Shown one piece after another: positions 1-5,224 of a stretch of 5,224 nt of DNA. The DNA is from Microcaldota archaeon (GTDB taxonomy: Archaea > Micrarchaeota > Micrarchaeia > Anstonellales > Bilamarchaeaceae), in assembly GCA_013331535.1 (NCBI GenBank), contig DUGF01000109.1, positions 1-5,224 of the forward strand. The letters are read 5' to 3'. The position numbers and the translations under genes are program-made. Each line of letters opens with the position of its first letter. Within the stretch, counting starts at the first letter, position 1. The notes beneath the pieces are model-generated. The model saw nothing but the letters and a program-made list of their open reading frames with translations, did no database searches and was not told the origin of the DNA.

Positions 1-1142
1 AATGATGGCTGCTTCTAAGCCTACATCCCGATTGTTTTAGGATGGACGCTCCTTTACGATTAACACTTAACCAGCATTTAGGGTCCTTAACCCCACGTAC
101 GGTCGTTCCCGTAAGGGCTCACGAGCTTACCCCGTGAAACCCGACTGCCCCCTTCTTTGGAGAAACGGCATTCGGAGTTTGAGAAGAAGGCGACCCCTTT
201 CGAGGCCATTCCCCCTAATCAGTGCTCTACCGCCGCATCATCCTCTAGGGACGCTGTCCTGAGGGACATTTCGGAGGGAACCCGCTATCGCCGTGTTCGA
301 TTGGACTATCACCCCTACACCCAGCTCACCCAAACGGAATATACCAGAACTGGATTCGGACCTCCACCATTCGTCAGAATGGCTTCATCCTGGCCGGGAG
401 TAGATCACAACGGCTTCGGGTCTATCGGGAGTGACTGATCGCGCTTTCGCACGACACCCCTCATTTCTTGCGGGCACTCGCTTTCGCTTCGATTTTCATC
501 TCGCCACGCCCGATAACTCCTTGGCACTTGCTTCGAGAAGTAAGACACAACGCTGATACTCCCTGTCGTACAGTTCCTTACGAAACCTAACTTCCAGGAA
601 GGTCGATTCTTTTGCGCCGTATCGTAATGTCTCCATGTAATTTCAGGTTCTTTTAACACCGCTCTCGCGGTACTTTTCAGCATTCTCTCGCGATACTAAA
701 TTCGCTATCGGTCTGGCACACTCATACTTAGATTTAGAGGTTGATACCCCCATATTCATACCACCTATCCAGGAGGCACTACTCTTTTTGGATCGCTCCG
801 TTTTCCTTCGCTTAAGAGGCTATCACTCGCTGTGGCGTGTCGTTCCAGACAAGTTCAGCTCAAAAAACGGATGCTCCCCGCCACATCTTATCTGCATTAC
901 TGCAGAATATTCAGCGCGATCTGACCGGCGTTCACTCGCTGTTACTAACCGGGTCTCTATTGATTTCTTTTCCATCCCCTACTAAGACGCTTCATTTCAG
1001 GGAGTAATGTTGCCCATTCCTGGGCACCGTCCTATTCCGGGATCACGGGCTGCATGCGCCTACTCCGGACGTTTCGCCGCTTACCGCGGGACCTTGTGGT
1101 TGCCAGCCTAGCCATCCACTACATGGATTATAGCATTTGCAT
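1..1142 (-). rRNA. 23S rRNA, 5' part (partial, runs off window)
   Basis: The minus strand reads as the 5' portion of large-subunit rRNA. Recognisable landmarks in order are GTGGATGGCTAGGCTGG near the 5' end (1119 downward), CTTAGTAGGGGATGG with CCGGTTAGTAACAGCGAG, GACCGATAGCGAA, CTGAAAAGTACCGCGAGAG, AGACCCGAAGCC, GATCTACTC, GGTGGAGGTCCGAA, GGTAGAGCACTGATT, GTTAAGGACCC and GGCTTAGAAGCAGCC. The last lies in the GTPase-associated centre; the residue equivalent to E. coli A1067 falls at window position 16, and base 1 corresponds to about E. coli 1082. The spacing GGAGTAGGCGCATGCAGCC near the 5' end is archaeal rather than bacterial. I place the 5' end near 1142 by counting back from the conserved GTGGAT (E. 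coli position 24), so it is uncertain by several bases. All landmarks follow without interruption, so I see no intron or intervening sequence. Open frames inside this stretch are spurious. Confidence 0.97.
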
Positions 1143-1278
1143 ATCTGGTTTAAATTATAAACTCACATTATAGACTTCCTTACAGTCACTTCATAGTCGT
1201 TTCGCTTCTGTTAGAGAAGAAGCACACTAGCCAAATCAAATTCATTACGCATAAAATGCGCTCACTCGTTCGGTGAGC
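1143..1278 (-). other. Pre-23S rRNA 5' leader with three small stem-loops
   Basis: This is the stretch between the predicted transcription start (~1278) and the predicted mature 23S 5' end. It holds no gene. On the minus strand three short perfect stems occur in a row: GCTCAC/GTGAGC (1273-1278 with 1260-1265, 7-base loop), CGCAT/ATGCG (1256-1260 with 1248-1252, 3-base loop, sharing base 1260 with the first) and GCTTCT/AGAAGC (1218-1223 with 1204-1209, 8-base loop). A fourth weak GTTTA/TAAAC pair lies at 1148-1162. Archaeal pre-23S leaders normally pair with the 3' trailer to form the bulge-helix-bulge processing stem; the trailer is outside the window, so this cannot be tested here. Confidence 0.55.
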
Positions 1279-1293
1279 TAATATTAGGAGCAC

Positions 1294-1314
1294 ATATGTT
1301 TATAAATGCTTTCG
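1294..1314 (-). promoter_or_regulatory. Archaeal BRE/TATA promoter of the 23S rRNA gene
   Basis: The minus strand carries CGAAAGCATTTATAAAC: a purine-rich BRE-like CGAAAG (1308-1313 region) directly followed by a TTTATAAA TATA box at 1299-1306. This is the arrangement expected of a strong archaeal promoter. Transcription would start about 25 bases downstream of the box centre, near 1277-1279. No 16S or tRNA gene lies between this promoter and the 23S, and a terminator-like tract separates it from the upstream protein gene, so it seems to drive the 23S gene alone. TTTATAAA is itself palindromic; the BRE position decides the direction. Confidence 0.75.
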
Positions 1315-1456
1315 GTCGCTGAAAACTCGGGAAAAAACGAAGAATACGACGTAAACGTATTTAATTATTGGTTTAATTTATTGATTACAGATTCGCATCT
1401 AATTCTCCTTAAAGGTACCTACAAAAAAGATTTGAATTCCCCCACTTCGCTATTTG
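1315..1456. other. Intergenic stretch upstream of the rRNA promoter, no gene seen
   Basis: This A+T-rich stretch lies between the terminator of the 116-residue membrane protein and the 23S promoter. I see no tRNA, no usable reading frame and no known RNA motif. The only structure is a nested inverted repeat at 1344-1360: ATACG and CGTAT arms, with ACGT-AA-ACGT inside. It begins about 38 bp upstream of the TATA box and could be a regulator-binding site. Confidence 0.4.
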
Positions 1457-1512
1457 GAAAAGAAAAATTCGGAAATAAAAAAATTAAAAATAAAAAAAGA
1501 AAAACGGCAAGA
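1457..1512 (-). terminator. Oligo-T terminator after the 116-aa membrane protein
   Basis: Directly after the TAA of the upstream gene the minus strand has several runs of T: five at 1500-1504 region, seven at 1492-1498, five at 1486-1490, seven at 1477-1483 and five at 1463-1467. No strong hairpin precedes them. Archaeal RNA polymerase terminates on such oligo-U tracts without needing a stem-loop, so this is a good intrinsic terminator isolating the protein gene from the rRNA promoter. Confidence 0.7.
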
Positions 1513-1863
1513 TTACTTGCTTGCCATGTTGTAAACGCCTTTGAGCGCAACAACTACTGCAGCCGGGGAAACGAAAGCGGCCAATCCGCCAACGAAACCA
1601 ATTATCATGCTGCCTAATTGCGTTCCAAGAATTGAACCCAACGCACTCACGGAGCTTGCCGCTGCAAGAAGCGCAATGGTTGCAATAAGGAAGTTGTAAA
1701 TCTCTTTGTCAGTGATATTCATCAGACCGACAATCAGACCCAATATCGCAAGTGCCCCTAAGATCAAAGTCTGGTATGCTTCTACCTGTGCTGAGAATAC
1801 CCCTATTACAAGGGACAGCACCACACCAAGAATAAACGCATATTCACCTATTTTCTCATCCAT
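1513..1863 (-). CDS. Small four-helix membrane protein of unknown function
   Basis: The product has 116 residues and is almost entirely hydrophobic. Four likely membrane segments can be seen at about residues 6-25, 30-49, 54-75 and 82-111, the last two containing glycine/alanine-rich stretches (GSMIIGFVGGLAAF). There is no cleavable signal peptide, no cysteine or histidine cluster and no catalytic motif. From memory, similar short proteins with an 'EKIGEYAF ... LIVGLMNIT-KE' pattern are common in DPANN archaea, always without assigned function; this is recollection, not a search. The ATG at 1861-1863 is well supported: GGTGA (1870-1874), complementary to the archaeal 16S 3' end, sits six bases upstream, and a TATA box lies about 34-41 bases upstream. 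It stops with TAA followed by an oligo-T terminator, so it looks monocistronic. Confidence 0.85.
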   Translation of the reverse strand: MDEKIGEYAFILGVVLSLVIGVFSAQVEAYQTLILGALAILGLIVGLMNITDKEIYNFLIATIALLAAASSVSALGSILGTQLGSMIIGFVGGLAAFVSPAAVVVALKGVYNMASK

Positions 1864-1869
1864 GGTAAA

Positions 1870-1874
1870 TCACC
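1870..1874 (-). promoter_or_regulatory. Shine-Dalgarno GGTGA of the membrane protein gene
   Basis: GGTGA on the minus strand is spaced six bases from the ATG at 1863 and matches the anti-Shine-Dalgarno TCACC at the 3' end of archaeal 16S rRNA. It decides the start codon of this gene. Confidence 0.7.
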
Positions 1875-1896
1875 GAGATAACCCACGACGATTAAG

Positions 1897-1910
1897 TTTA
1901 TAAATCTAAC
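1897..1910 (-). promoter_or_regulatory. TATA box of the membrane protein gene
   Basis: The minus strand reads GTTAGATTTATAAAC, with the TATA box TTTATAAA at 1897-1904. The expected start about 25 bases downstream falls near 1875, giving a transcript with a short leader just long enough to include the GGTGA ribosome binding site. The upstream bases (GTTAGA) are a weaker BRE than at the rRNA promoter. Confidence 0.65.
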
Positions 1911-1933
1911 GCTAAGGCACTACGGCATAGGAC

Positions 1934-1940
1934 GAAAAAC
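1934..1940 (-). terminator. Short T run after the cysteine-rich gene
   Basis: Five T residues (minus strand GTTTTTC) follow the TAA at 1941-1943 at once. The run is short and no stem precedes it, so this is only a weak terminator candidate. Confidence 0.3.
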
Positions 1941-4295
1941 TTAACGGCGTCTTACCAGTTCATCGACGGGAGATGTGTCCCACGTGGTAAGCACATTTCC
2001 GCGTCTTGTAGATGAATCGCGCGATGTTGTTGATGCCGAGGTTTCGGACGAAGCAGCTGAACGCTCTGAACGCGCTTCTGAAGAACGCACACATATTCCG
2101 TCGCTGCATTTTTCAGTCATGCTGCAACGCATGGTTTTTGATTTTGCACGGTTTCCTGAACAGAAATATTCCCGAACCCGCATATCGCCGTCACATGCAT
2201 CCCTATATGCACTTTCAGTTCTTGTGCCGTCTTCGGTTATCAAGGCTTCACGGGTATTTCCCTTTGTTTTTATATCCATGCCACCATCGGAATCGGCGCA
2301 TTCGTATCTAAGCTCTGCCTTTGGCGGAACTTTTGAAGAAACTGTTGGAACAACAGATGGGGCGATTCCCTTGGAGATTACGTCAGTGGGTTTTGGCGAT
2401 TTTGATGCTCCGGTAGTAGATTGCGGAACAACCGAAACAGAATCGGATTTCGAATCAGATTTTGCACAAGCACTGCGAACACAGGAATAACCCTCAGCAA
2501 CACGCGAACATACTATGCGCGTGGATTTCATTTCCCCGCCGCGCTCGTAATATTCAACTAACACCCTTGAATCGGCACAATTATCTTCAAAACTTCGTCC
2601 ATCCGTGCATGTAACTCTGCCAGCTATCCGGTATTCCAAACCACCATCATTATCACGACAAACAGATGAAGATGTTTCTGTAGTTTCTTCTGAAACCACA
2701 GAAGAATCACGTGGTCTTGTGGCTGACACTGAAGGAGTTGAAGAAGTTGCAGATTTGGGAGTTACAGATTTATTTGCGATTGGACGCGGAACATTAGACA
2801 CAGAACTCGAAACACTTGGTGCGGGACTCTTACTGCACGCACCATCAGAACATGAGCCCGAAGGACAATCATAATATTTTATTACAGGGGAGCTTTCGCT
2901 TTCGCAAACCCATTCGGCAAGCCTTTTTTCCGTAGTGCACGAATCCTCGTTCGCAGAAGGAGTGACTAAAGCGCCGTTGTAAACAGTCCACGTAATTTTA
3001 TCTTTTCTGTAAATATTTTCCGCTCCAATTTTTTTACAATTTGCAATTTTTTTTCCGCTTAGCGGAGCAGTGGTTTCCGAAGGTTGAGGTTCGGCCGTTG
3101 CAGCAACACTAGGAACGTCTTCTCCATCAACCGAAGGTGTACCGCCCGAAGTACTGGATGAAATAGATGTAGGTGGAACAGTTAATGTTGGTGTTGCTGC
3201 TGAGGATACGGATGGAATTGCAGGTTTGGTTGTTGTTAGTCCAGATGTTGGAGGTTTGACCATAGATGGTTTCGAAGCATTAGTTGCCAATGTCGATGAC
3301 GTGATTGCAGACGAAGTTACCGAAGCAGTTGGTCCAATTGGCTGTGGAACCGAAGATGGAGCAGATGCTGTTTGAGGTGTGGTTGCCGAAGCAGTTGGTT
3401 GTGGAACCGAAGGTTCTGATAAATTAACACACGCACCGGATTTGCAACCATAACCTTCCGGGCAGGTTTCACCATCTGGATTTGCGAATACCGGACTTAT
3501 CCCATCGCAATGGGCCTCCATTACCTGTGTTTCTGATACACATATCTCCTGAACTGTGAAATCAATCGAACCATTTTTGTATCTTATAGAAGTTCCTGCC
3601 TTGAAAATATCATCCTTTCCGCCATCGCTATCAACGCAGGAATAAACATTGTTTCCTATGATTTGCTCGTTGTTAGATGTTGAACCGCTTTTTGGAACTG
3701 AACTTGACGCAGAAACAGAAGGTGCCGGAACAGAAGATTTTACACAAGCACCGCTTACACAGGAAGAACCGGTCTCGCATGGAAGCGAAATTGTGTGCGC
3801 CTTATTATTTGCACCGCAATAATTCTCTGAAACATTTACATTCCCGTCAATGCACTTGTCGGTAAGGTTCACTGCATAATTTGTAGAACCGCTTTTGAAT
3901 ATGTAATACACACTGCCAAATACGTTTGGATTTTTTCCGCCATCACTATCCTTGCAACTCAGCGGTATCTCTGCCAAAGCAGATGATGCTACACAAGCGC
4001 CACTTACACAGGAAGAACCCGCCTCACATGGAGACGAAATAGTATATGCCTTATTATTTGCACCGCAATAATTTTCTGAAACATTTACATTTCCATCAAT
4101 ACATTTGTCAACGAGATTTACAATATAAGTCCCAATTCCTTTCGTGAACGCATAATTTACAGAACCAGCGACCTTATTGTCTTTTCCACCATCCGTATCA
4201 GTACAGCTTACAGGTGTCTCTACTGTTGAACCGCTATCCGCAGGAACAGAAGACGCTGGAACAGAGCCTGAAGCTGAAAGTGTATTCCCTGGTGG
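1941..4295 (-). CDS. Distal part of a cysteine-rich repeat surface protein, 784 codons without a credible start
   Basis: The frame is open from the codon after the TAA at 4296-4298 to the TAA at 1941-1943, in the same frame as the 187-codon gene upstream. It has six modules of six cysteines, first to last cysteine: 3993-4205, 3744-3956, 3429-3638, 2835-3038, 2466-2660 and 2091-2300. The common pattern is C-x-D-[ST]-D-G-G, D-x-C, E-x-Y-C, then C, C and G-A-C. Ser/Thr/Pro/Val/Ala-rich linkers join them, the longest (130 residues) at 3039-3428. N-x-S/T sequons (NLT, NVS, NGS, NLS, NAS) are frequent. After the last module comes a 49-residue Ser/Arg-rich tail ending in RRR, with no membrane anchor. 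The first possible start is a TTG at 3977, which lies between two modules, lacks a Shine-Dalgarno and gives no signal peptide; no in-frame ATG or GTG precedes it. I infer that this is the continuation of the upstream gene, either read through or disabled by a recent stop. Function unknown; probably extracellular and disulfide-bonded. Confidence 0.8.
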   Translation of the reverse strand, partial: PPGNTLSASGSVPASSVPADSGSTVETPVSCTDTDGGKDNKVAGSVNYAFTKGIGTYIVNLVDKCIDGNVNVSENYCGANNKAYTISSPCEAGSSCVSGACVASSALAEIPLSCKDSDGGKNPNVFGSVYYIFKSGSTNYAVNLTDKCIDGNVNVSENYCGANNKAHTISLPCETGSSCVSGACVKSSVPAPSVSASSSVPKSGSTSNNEQIIGNNVYSCVDSDGGKDDIFKAGTSIRYKNGSIDFTVQEICVSETQVMEAHCDGISPVFANPDGETCPEGYGCKSGACVNLSEPSVPQPTASATTPQTASAPSSVPQPIGPTASVTSSAITSSTLATNASKPSMVKPPTSGLTTTKPAIPSVSSAATPTLTVPPTSISSSTSGGTPSVDGEDVPSVAATAEPQPSETTAPLSGKKIANCKKIGAENIYRKDKITWTVYNGALVTPSANEDSCTTEKRLAEWVCESESSPVIKYYDCPSGSCSDGACSKSPAPSVSSSVSNVPRPIANKSVTPKSATSSTPSVSATRPRDSSVVSEETTETSSSVCRDNDGGLEYRIAGRVTCTDGRSFEDNCADSRVLVEYYERGGEMKSTRIVCSRVAEGYSCVRSACAKSDSKSDSVSVVPQSTTGASKSPKPTDVISKGIAPSVVPTVSSKVPPKAELRYECADSDGGMDIKTKGNTREALITEDGTRTESAYRDACDGDMRVREYFCSGNRAKSKTMRCSMTEKCSDGICVRSSEARSERSAASSETSASTTSRDSSTRRGNVLTTWDTSPVDELVRRR
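3039..3428 (-). repeat. Ser/Thr/Pro mucin-like linker with internal DNA repeats
   Basis: About 130 codons between modules 5 and 6 encode almost only S, T, P, A, V, with few charged residues until the end. Two DNA words recur 57-66 bases apart (plus strand): ccgaagcagttggt at 3320-3333 and 3386-3399, and tgtggaaccgaag at 3343-3355 and 3400-3412. This suggests growth by slippage or short duplications. Such linkers are typically extended and O-glycosylated stalks; glycosylation here is inference. Confidence 0.65.
3744..4205 (-). repeat. Tandem duplication of one cysteine module (249-bp period)
   Basis: The modules at 3993-4205 and 3744-3956 are offset by exactly 249 bases (83 codons). Over the 40 codons from DKC to the end of each module, 37 amino acids are identical, while ten further codons differ only at synonymous sites. 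The first halves are less alike. This is a fairly recent duplication in which the protein sequence was kept. Confidence 0.85.
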
Positions 4296-4859
4296 TTAAA
4301 ATTTCACACATGCCCCCTCTGCGCATGCAAATCCTTCTTGACAAGCCACAGTTGTATTTTTACCTTTTCCGGAATCGCAGTATCTCTCTAATACTGCACC
4401 ACCCGTGCATTCATCTTTGAATGTGTGCCCATAACTCCATCCCGCTTGTTTGAAAATATAAACCATAGTTCCTGCAACTCCGCTGTTTTGTCCATTATCG
4501 CTATCAGTACAGGATGCCGGAACCTGAATGTTTGGATCTGCTTCTTTTTCCAATGCCTTTGCTTCATTCGGAAACATACATGCACCATCATAGCAAACCG
4601 TACCTAATTTGCACGGCATAAGCGTTGATGTGAGTTGTTTTGTAGTAGGAATTATATGATATTCAAGAACGCTGGTTGTGCCTTGACAATAATCAACTGC
4701 AACTGTTCCATTTGTACAGGTGACTTCATCCTTTTCTCCCACAGTTTTGGAATTCGCGGGATCAACACATTCCGTATCAACAGCAAAAGAAACAGATAAC
4801 AAAACCAAAACAGATAACAACCCAAATAAGGTTTTCAAGCGAAGAGACATAATACTCAC
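4296..4859 (-). CDS. Secreted cysteine-rich repeat protein, N-terminal part (187 aa, signal peptide)
   Basis: The product begins with a Sec signal peptide: basic SLRLK, a hydrophobic core TLFGLLSVLVLLSVS and a likely signal-peptidase site SFA|VD after residue 26. Two six-cysteine modules follow, C31-C94 (4578-4769) and C117-C184 (4308-4511), each ending in a GAC triplet. The second has the C-x-D-S-D-N-G opening shared with the modules downstream; the first lacks it. Two starts are possible: GTG at 4859, with AGGA six bases upstream, or ATG at 4850, with GTGAG four bases upstream. The ATG gives a normal signal peptide and I slightly prefer it. Translation ends at TAA 4296-4298 right after the final GACVKF, where all other modules run on into a Ser/Pro linker, and the downstream frame does encode such a linker. 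So this is probably the head of a longer protein. It lies 64-73 bases after the preceding cysteine-rich gene, possibly co-transcribed. Function unknown. Confidence 0.85.
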   Translation of the reverse strand: MSIMSLRLKTLFGLLSVLVLLSVSFAVDTECVDPANSKTVGEKDEVTCTNGTVAVDYCQGTTSVLEYHIIPTTKQLTSTLMPCKLGTVCYDGACMFPNEAKALEKEADPNIQVPASCTDSDNGQNSGVAGTMVYIFKQAGWSYGHTFKDECTGGAVLERYCDSGKGKNTTVACQEGFACAEGACVKF

Positions 4860-4869
4860 GCTAAATCCT

Positions 4870-4898
4870 ACGAAAAGAAAGAATAAAAAGAAGAGGGT
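4870..4898 (-). promoter_or_regulatory. Pyrimidine-rich gap: weak terminator or TATA-like element
   Basis: Between the two cysteine-rich genes the minus strand has a CT-rich tract including TTCTTTTTATTCTTTC. It could end the upstream transcript as an oligo-U terminator, or TTTTTATT (4882-4889) could act as a poor TATA box about 32-39 bases before the ATG at 4850. There is no BRE-like purine stretch. I cannot decide between these. Confidence 0.35.
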
Positions 4899-4923
4899 TT
4901 GAATCGAATTTCCCGCCCGAAGG

Positions 4924-5224
4924 TTATTCCGGCGGAGTTGCTATCTCAATCGGCTCAAAGTCATACATGAAGATTTCAGAAAGGATATTCCCTTTTCCAA
5001 TCTTCCAGCTTTTTGCCATTCTTGATTTTGCATCAGTTGACGGCGCATACAAATATGCATAGTCGTCAAATCCAGCTGCCATAAGGAATTCACGGAGAGG
5101 CGATTTTTTCTTTAGCTCTCCTGAGGTATCGTTTGAAGCAGCAGTATCTTCATCAACACATGCGCCATCAGTGCATACCATATATGCCGGACATTTTACA
5201 GTTTTTGTCTTTGGCTTATTGTTG
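4924..5224 (-). CDS. C-terminal end of a cysteine-rich repeat protein (partial, start outside window)
   Basis: The frame is open to the window edge and ends at TAA 4924-4926. An internal ATG at 5181 is not the start, since the codons before it (..TVKCPAY) continue the gene. The visible 99 residues begin with KCPAYMVCTDGACVDED, which is the last three-cysteine part (C4-C5-C6) of the same module found in the next gene. A linker with an NDT sequon and basic KKK follows. Then comes a cysteine-free tail of about 60 residues (SPLREFLMAAGFDDYAYLYA ... IATPPE) that is aromatic and acidic, has no membrane helix, and that I do not recognise. It shows that adjacent genes on this strand share the module but carry different ends, as expected for a family of exported proteins. 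Confidence 0.75.
   Translation of the reverse strand, partial: NNKPKTKTVKCPAYMVCTDGACVDEDTAASNDTSGELKKKSPLREFLMAAGFDDYAYLYAPSTDAKSRMAKSWKIGKGNILSEIFMYDFEPIEIATPPE

Noticed and set aside
157..985. Several open frames of 65-93 codons on both strands
   Set aside because: They lie wholly within conserved 23S rRNA sequence; their translations have no family features.
1..1142. Intron or intervening sequence in the 23S gene
   Set aside because: Conserved landmarks follow each other at about the spacing expected for archaeal rRNA, with no large insertion in this part.
1148..1162. Second TATA box (GTTTATAATTTAAAC) just before the 23S
   Set aside because: A start 25 bases downstream would fall inside the mature rRNA, so it cannot drive a full-length 23S; it is better read as A+T-rich leader.
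1306..1617. 103-codon plus-strand frame starting next to a TATA-like sequence
   Set aside because: It crosses the oligo-T terminator (read as Lys/Asn runs) and the antisense of the membrane protein gene; the TATA box and its BRE point to the minus strand.
1975..2490. 171-codon plus-strand frame and other plus-strand frames in 1975-4607
   Set aside because: They are antisense shadows of the cysteine-repeat genes, whose module pattern and synonymous divergence fix the coding strand as minus.
3320..3412. CRISPR-like direct repeats
   Set aside because: The repeated words are 13-14 bases, occur twice, and lie in frame within a Ser/Thr/Pro linker; they are coding low-complexity repeats.
4296..4298. 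Selenocysteine or pyrrolysine at the internal stop
   Set aside because: Those use TGA and TAG; this is TAA, which also ends the other genes in the window.
4292..4302. Programmed +1 frameshift at TTT-TAA (TTTTAA)
   Set aside because: A +1 slip is chemically possible at TTTT, but the continuing coding frame is the original one; the +1 frame soon stops and encodes no module.

Overview
The window looks like a piece of an archaeal genome, most likely from a DPANN-type lineage. Three things point there. The first ~1142 bases are the complement of the 5' part of an archaeal-type 23S rRNA. The non-coding gaps carry archaeal BRE/TATA promoters (two TTTATAAA boxes), GGTGA-type ribosome binding sites and oligo-T terminators. 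The proteins are a small membrane protein and six-cysteine 'CxDSDGG ... GAC' repeat proteins of a kind I associate, from memory, with DPANN archaea. By eye the rRNA is only about half G+C, which suggests a mesophile. The exact phylum cannot be settled without a search.

All genes are on the minus strand. In transcription order: (1) 5224-4924, the C-terminal end of a cysteine-rich protein running in from outside the window; (2) 4859-4296, a 187-codon secreted protein with a signal peptide and two six-cysteine modules, ending in TAA; (3) 4295-1941, a 784-codon reading frame in the SAME frame as gene 2, directly after its stop, with six more modules, serine/threonine/proline linkers and no credible start of its own; (4) 1863-1513, a 116-residue membrane protein with its own TATA box and Shine-Dalgarno; (5) an oligo-T terminator, an intergenic stretch and a strong rRNA-type promoter; (6) the 23S rRNA gene, 5' end near 1142, leaving the window at base 1. 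The 23S gene appears to be transcribed alone, not behind a 16S gene.

The main point of interest is that genes 2 and 3 look like one ~972-codon extracellular repeat protein cut by a single in-frame TAA. A start-codon-based gene caller would begin gene 3 at a TTG in the middle of the repeat array (3977) and lose 106 codons that clearly encode a module. The repeats on both sides of that TTG are near-identical in protein but differ mainly at synonymous sites, so the region was under protein-level selection. The modules also come in two cysteine arrangements, which suggests an exchange of disulfide partners within one fold. The protein would be exported by Sec, be rich in disulfides and probably glycosylated, and act at or outside the cell surface. 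Its actual role is unknown.
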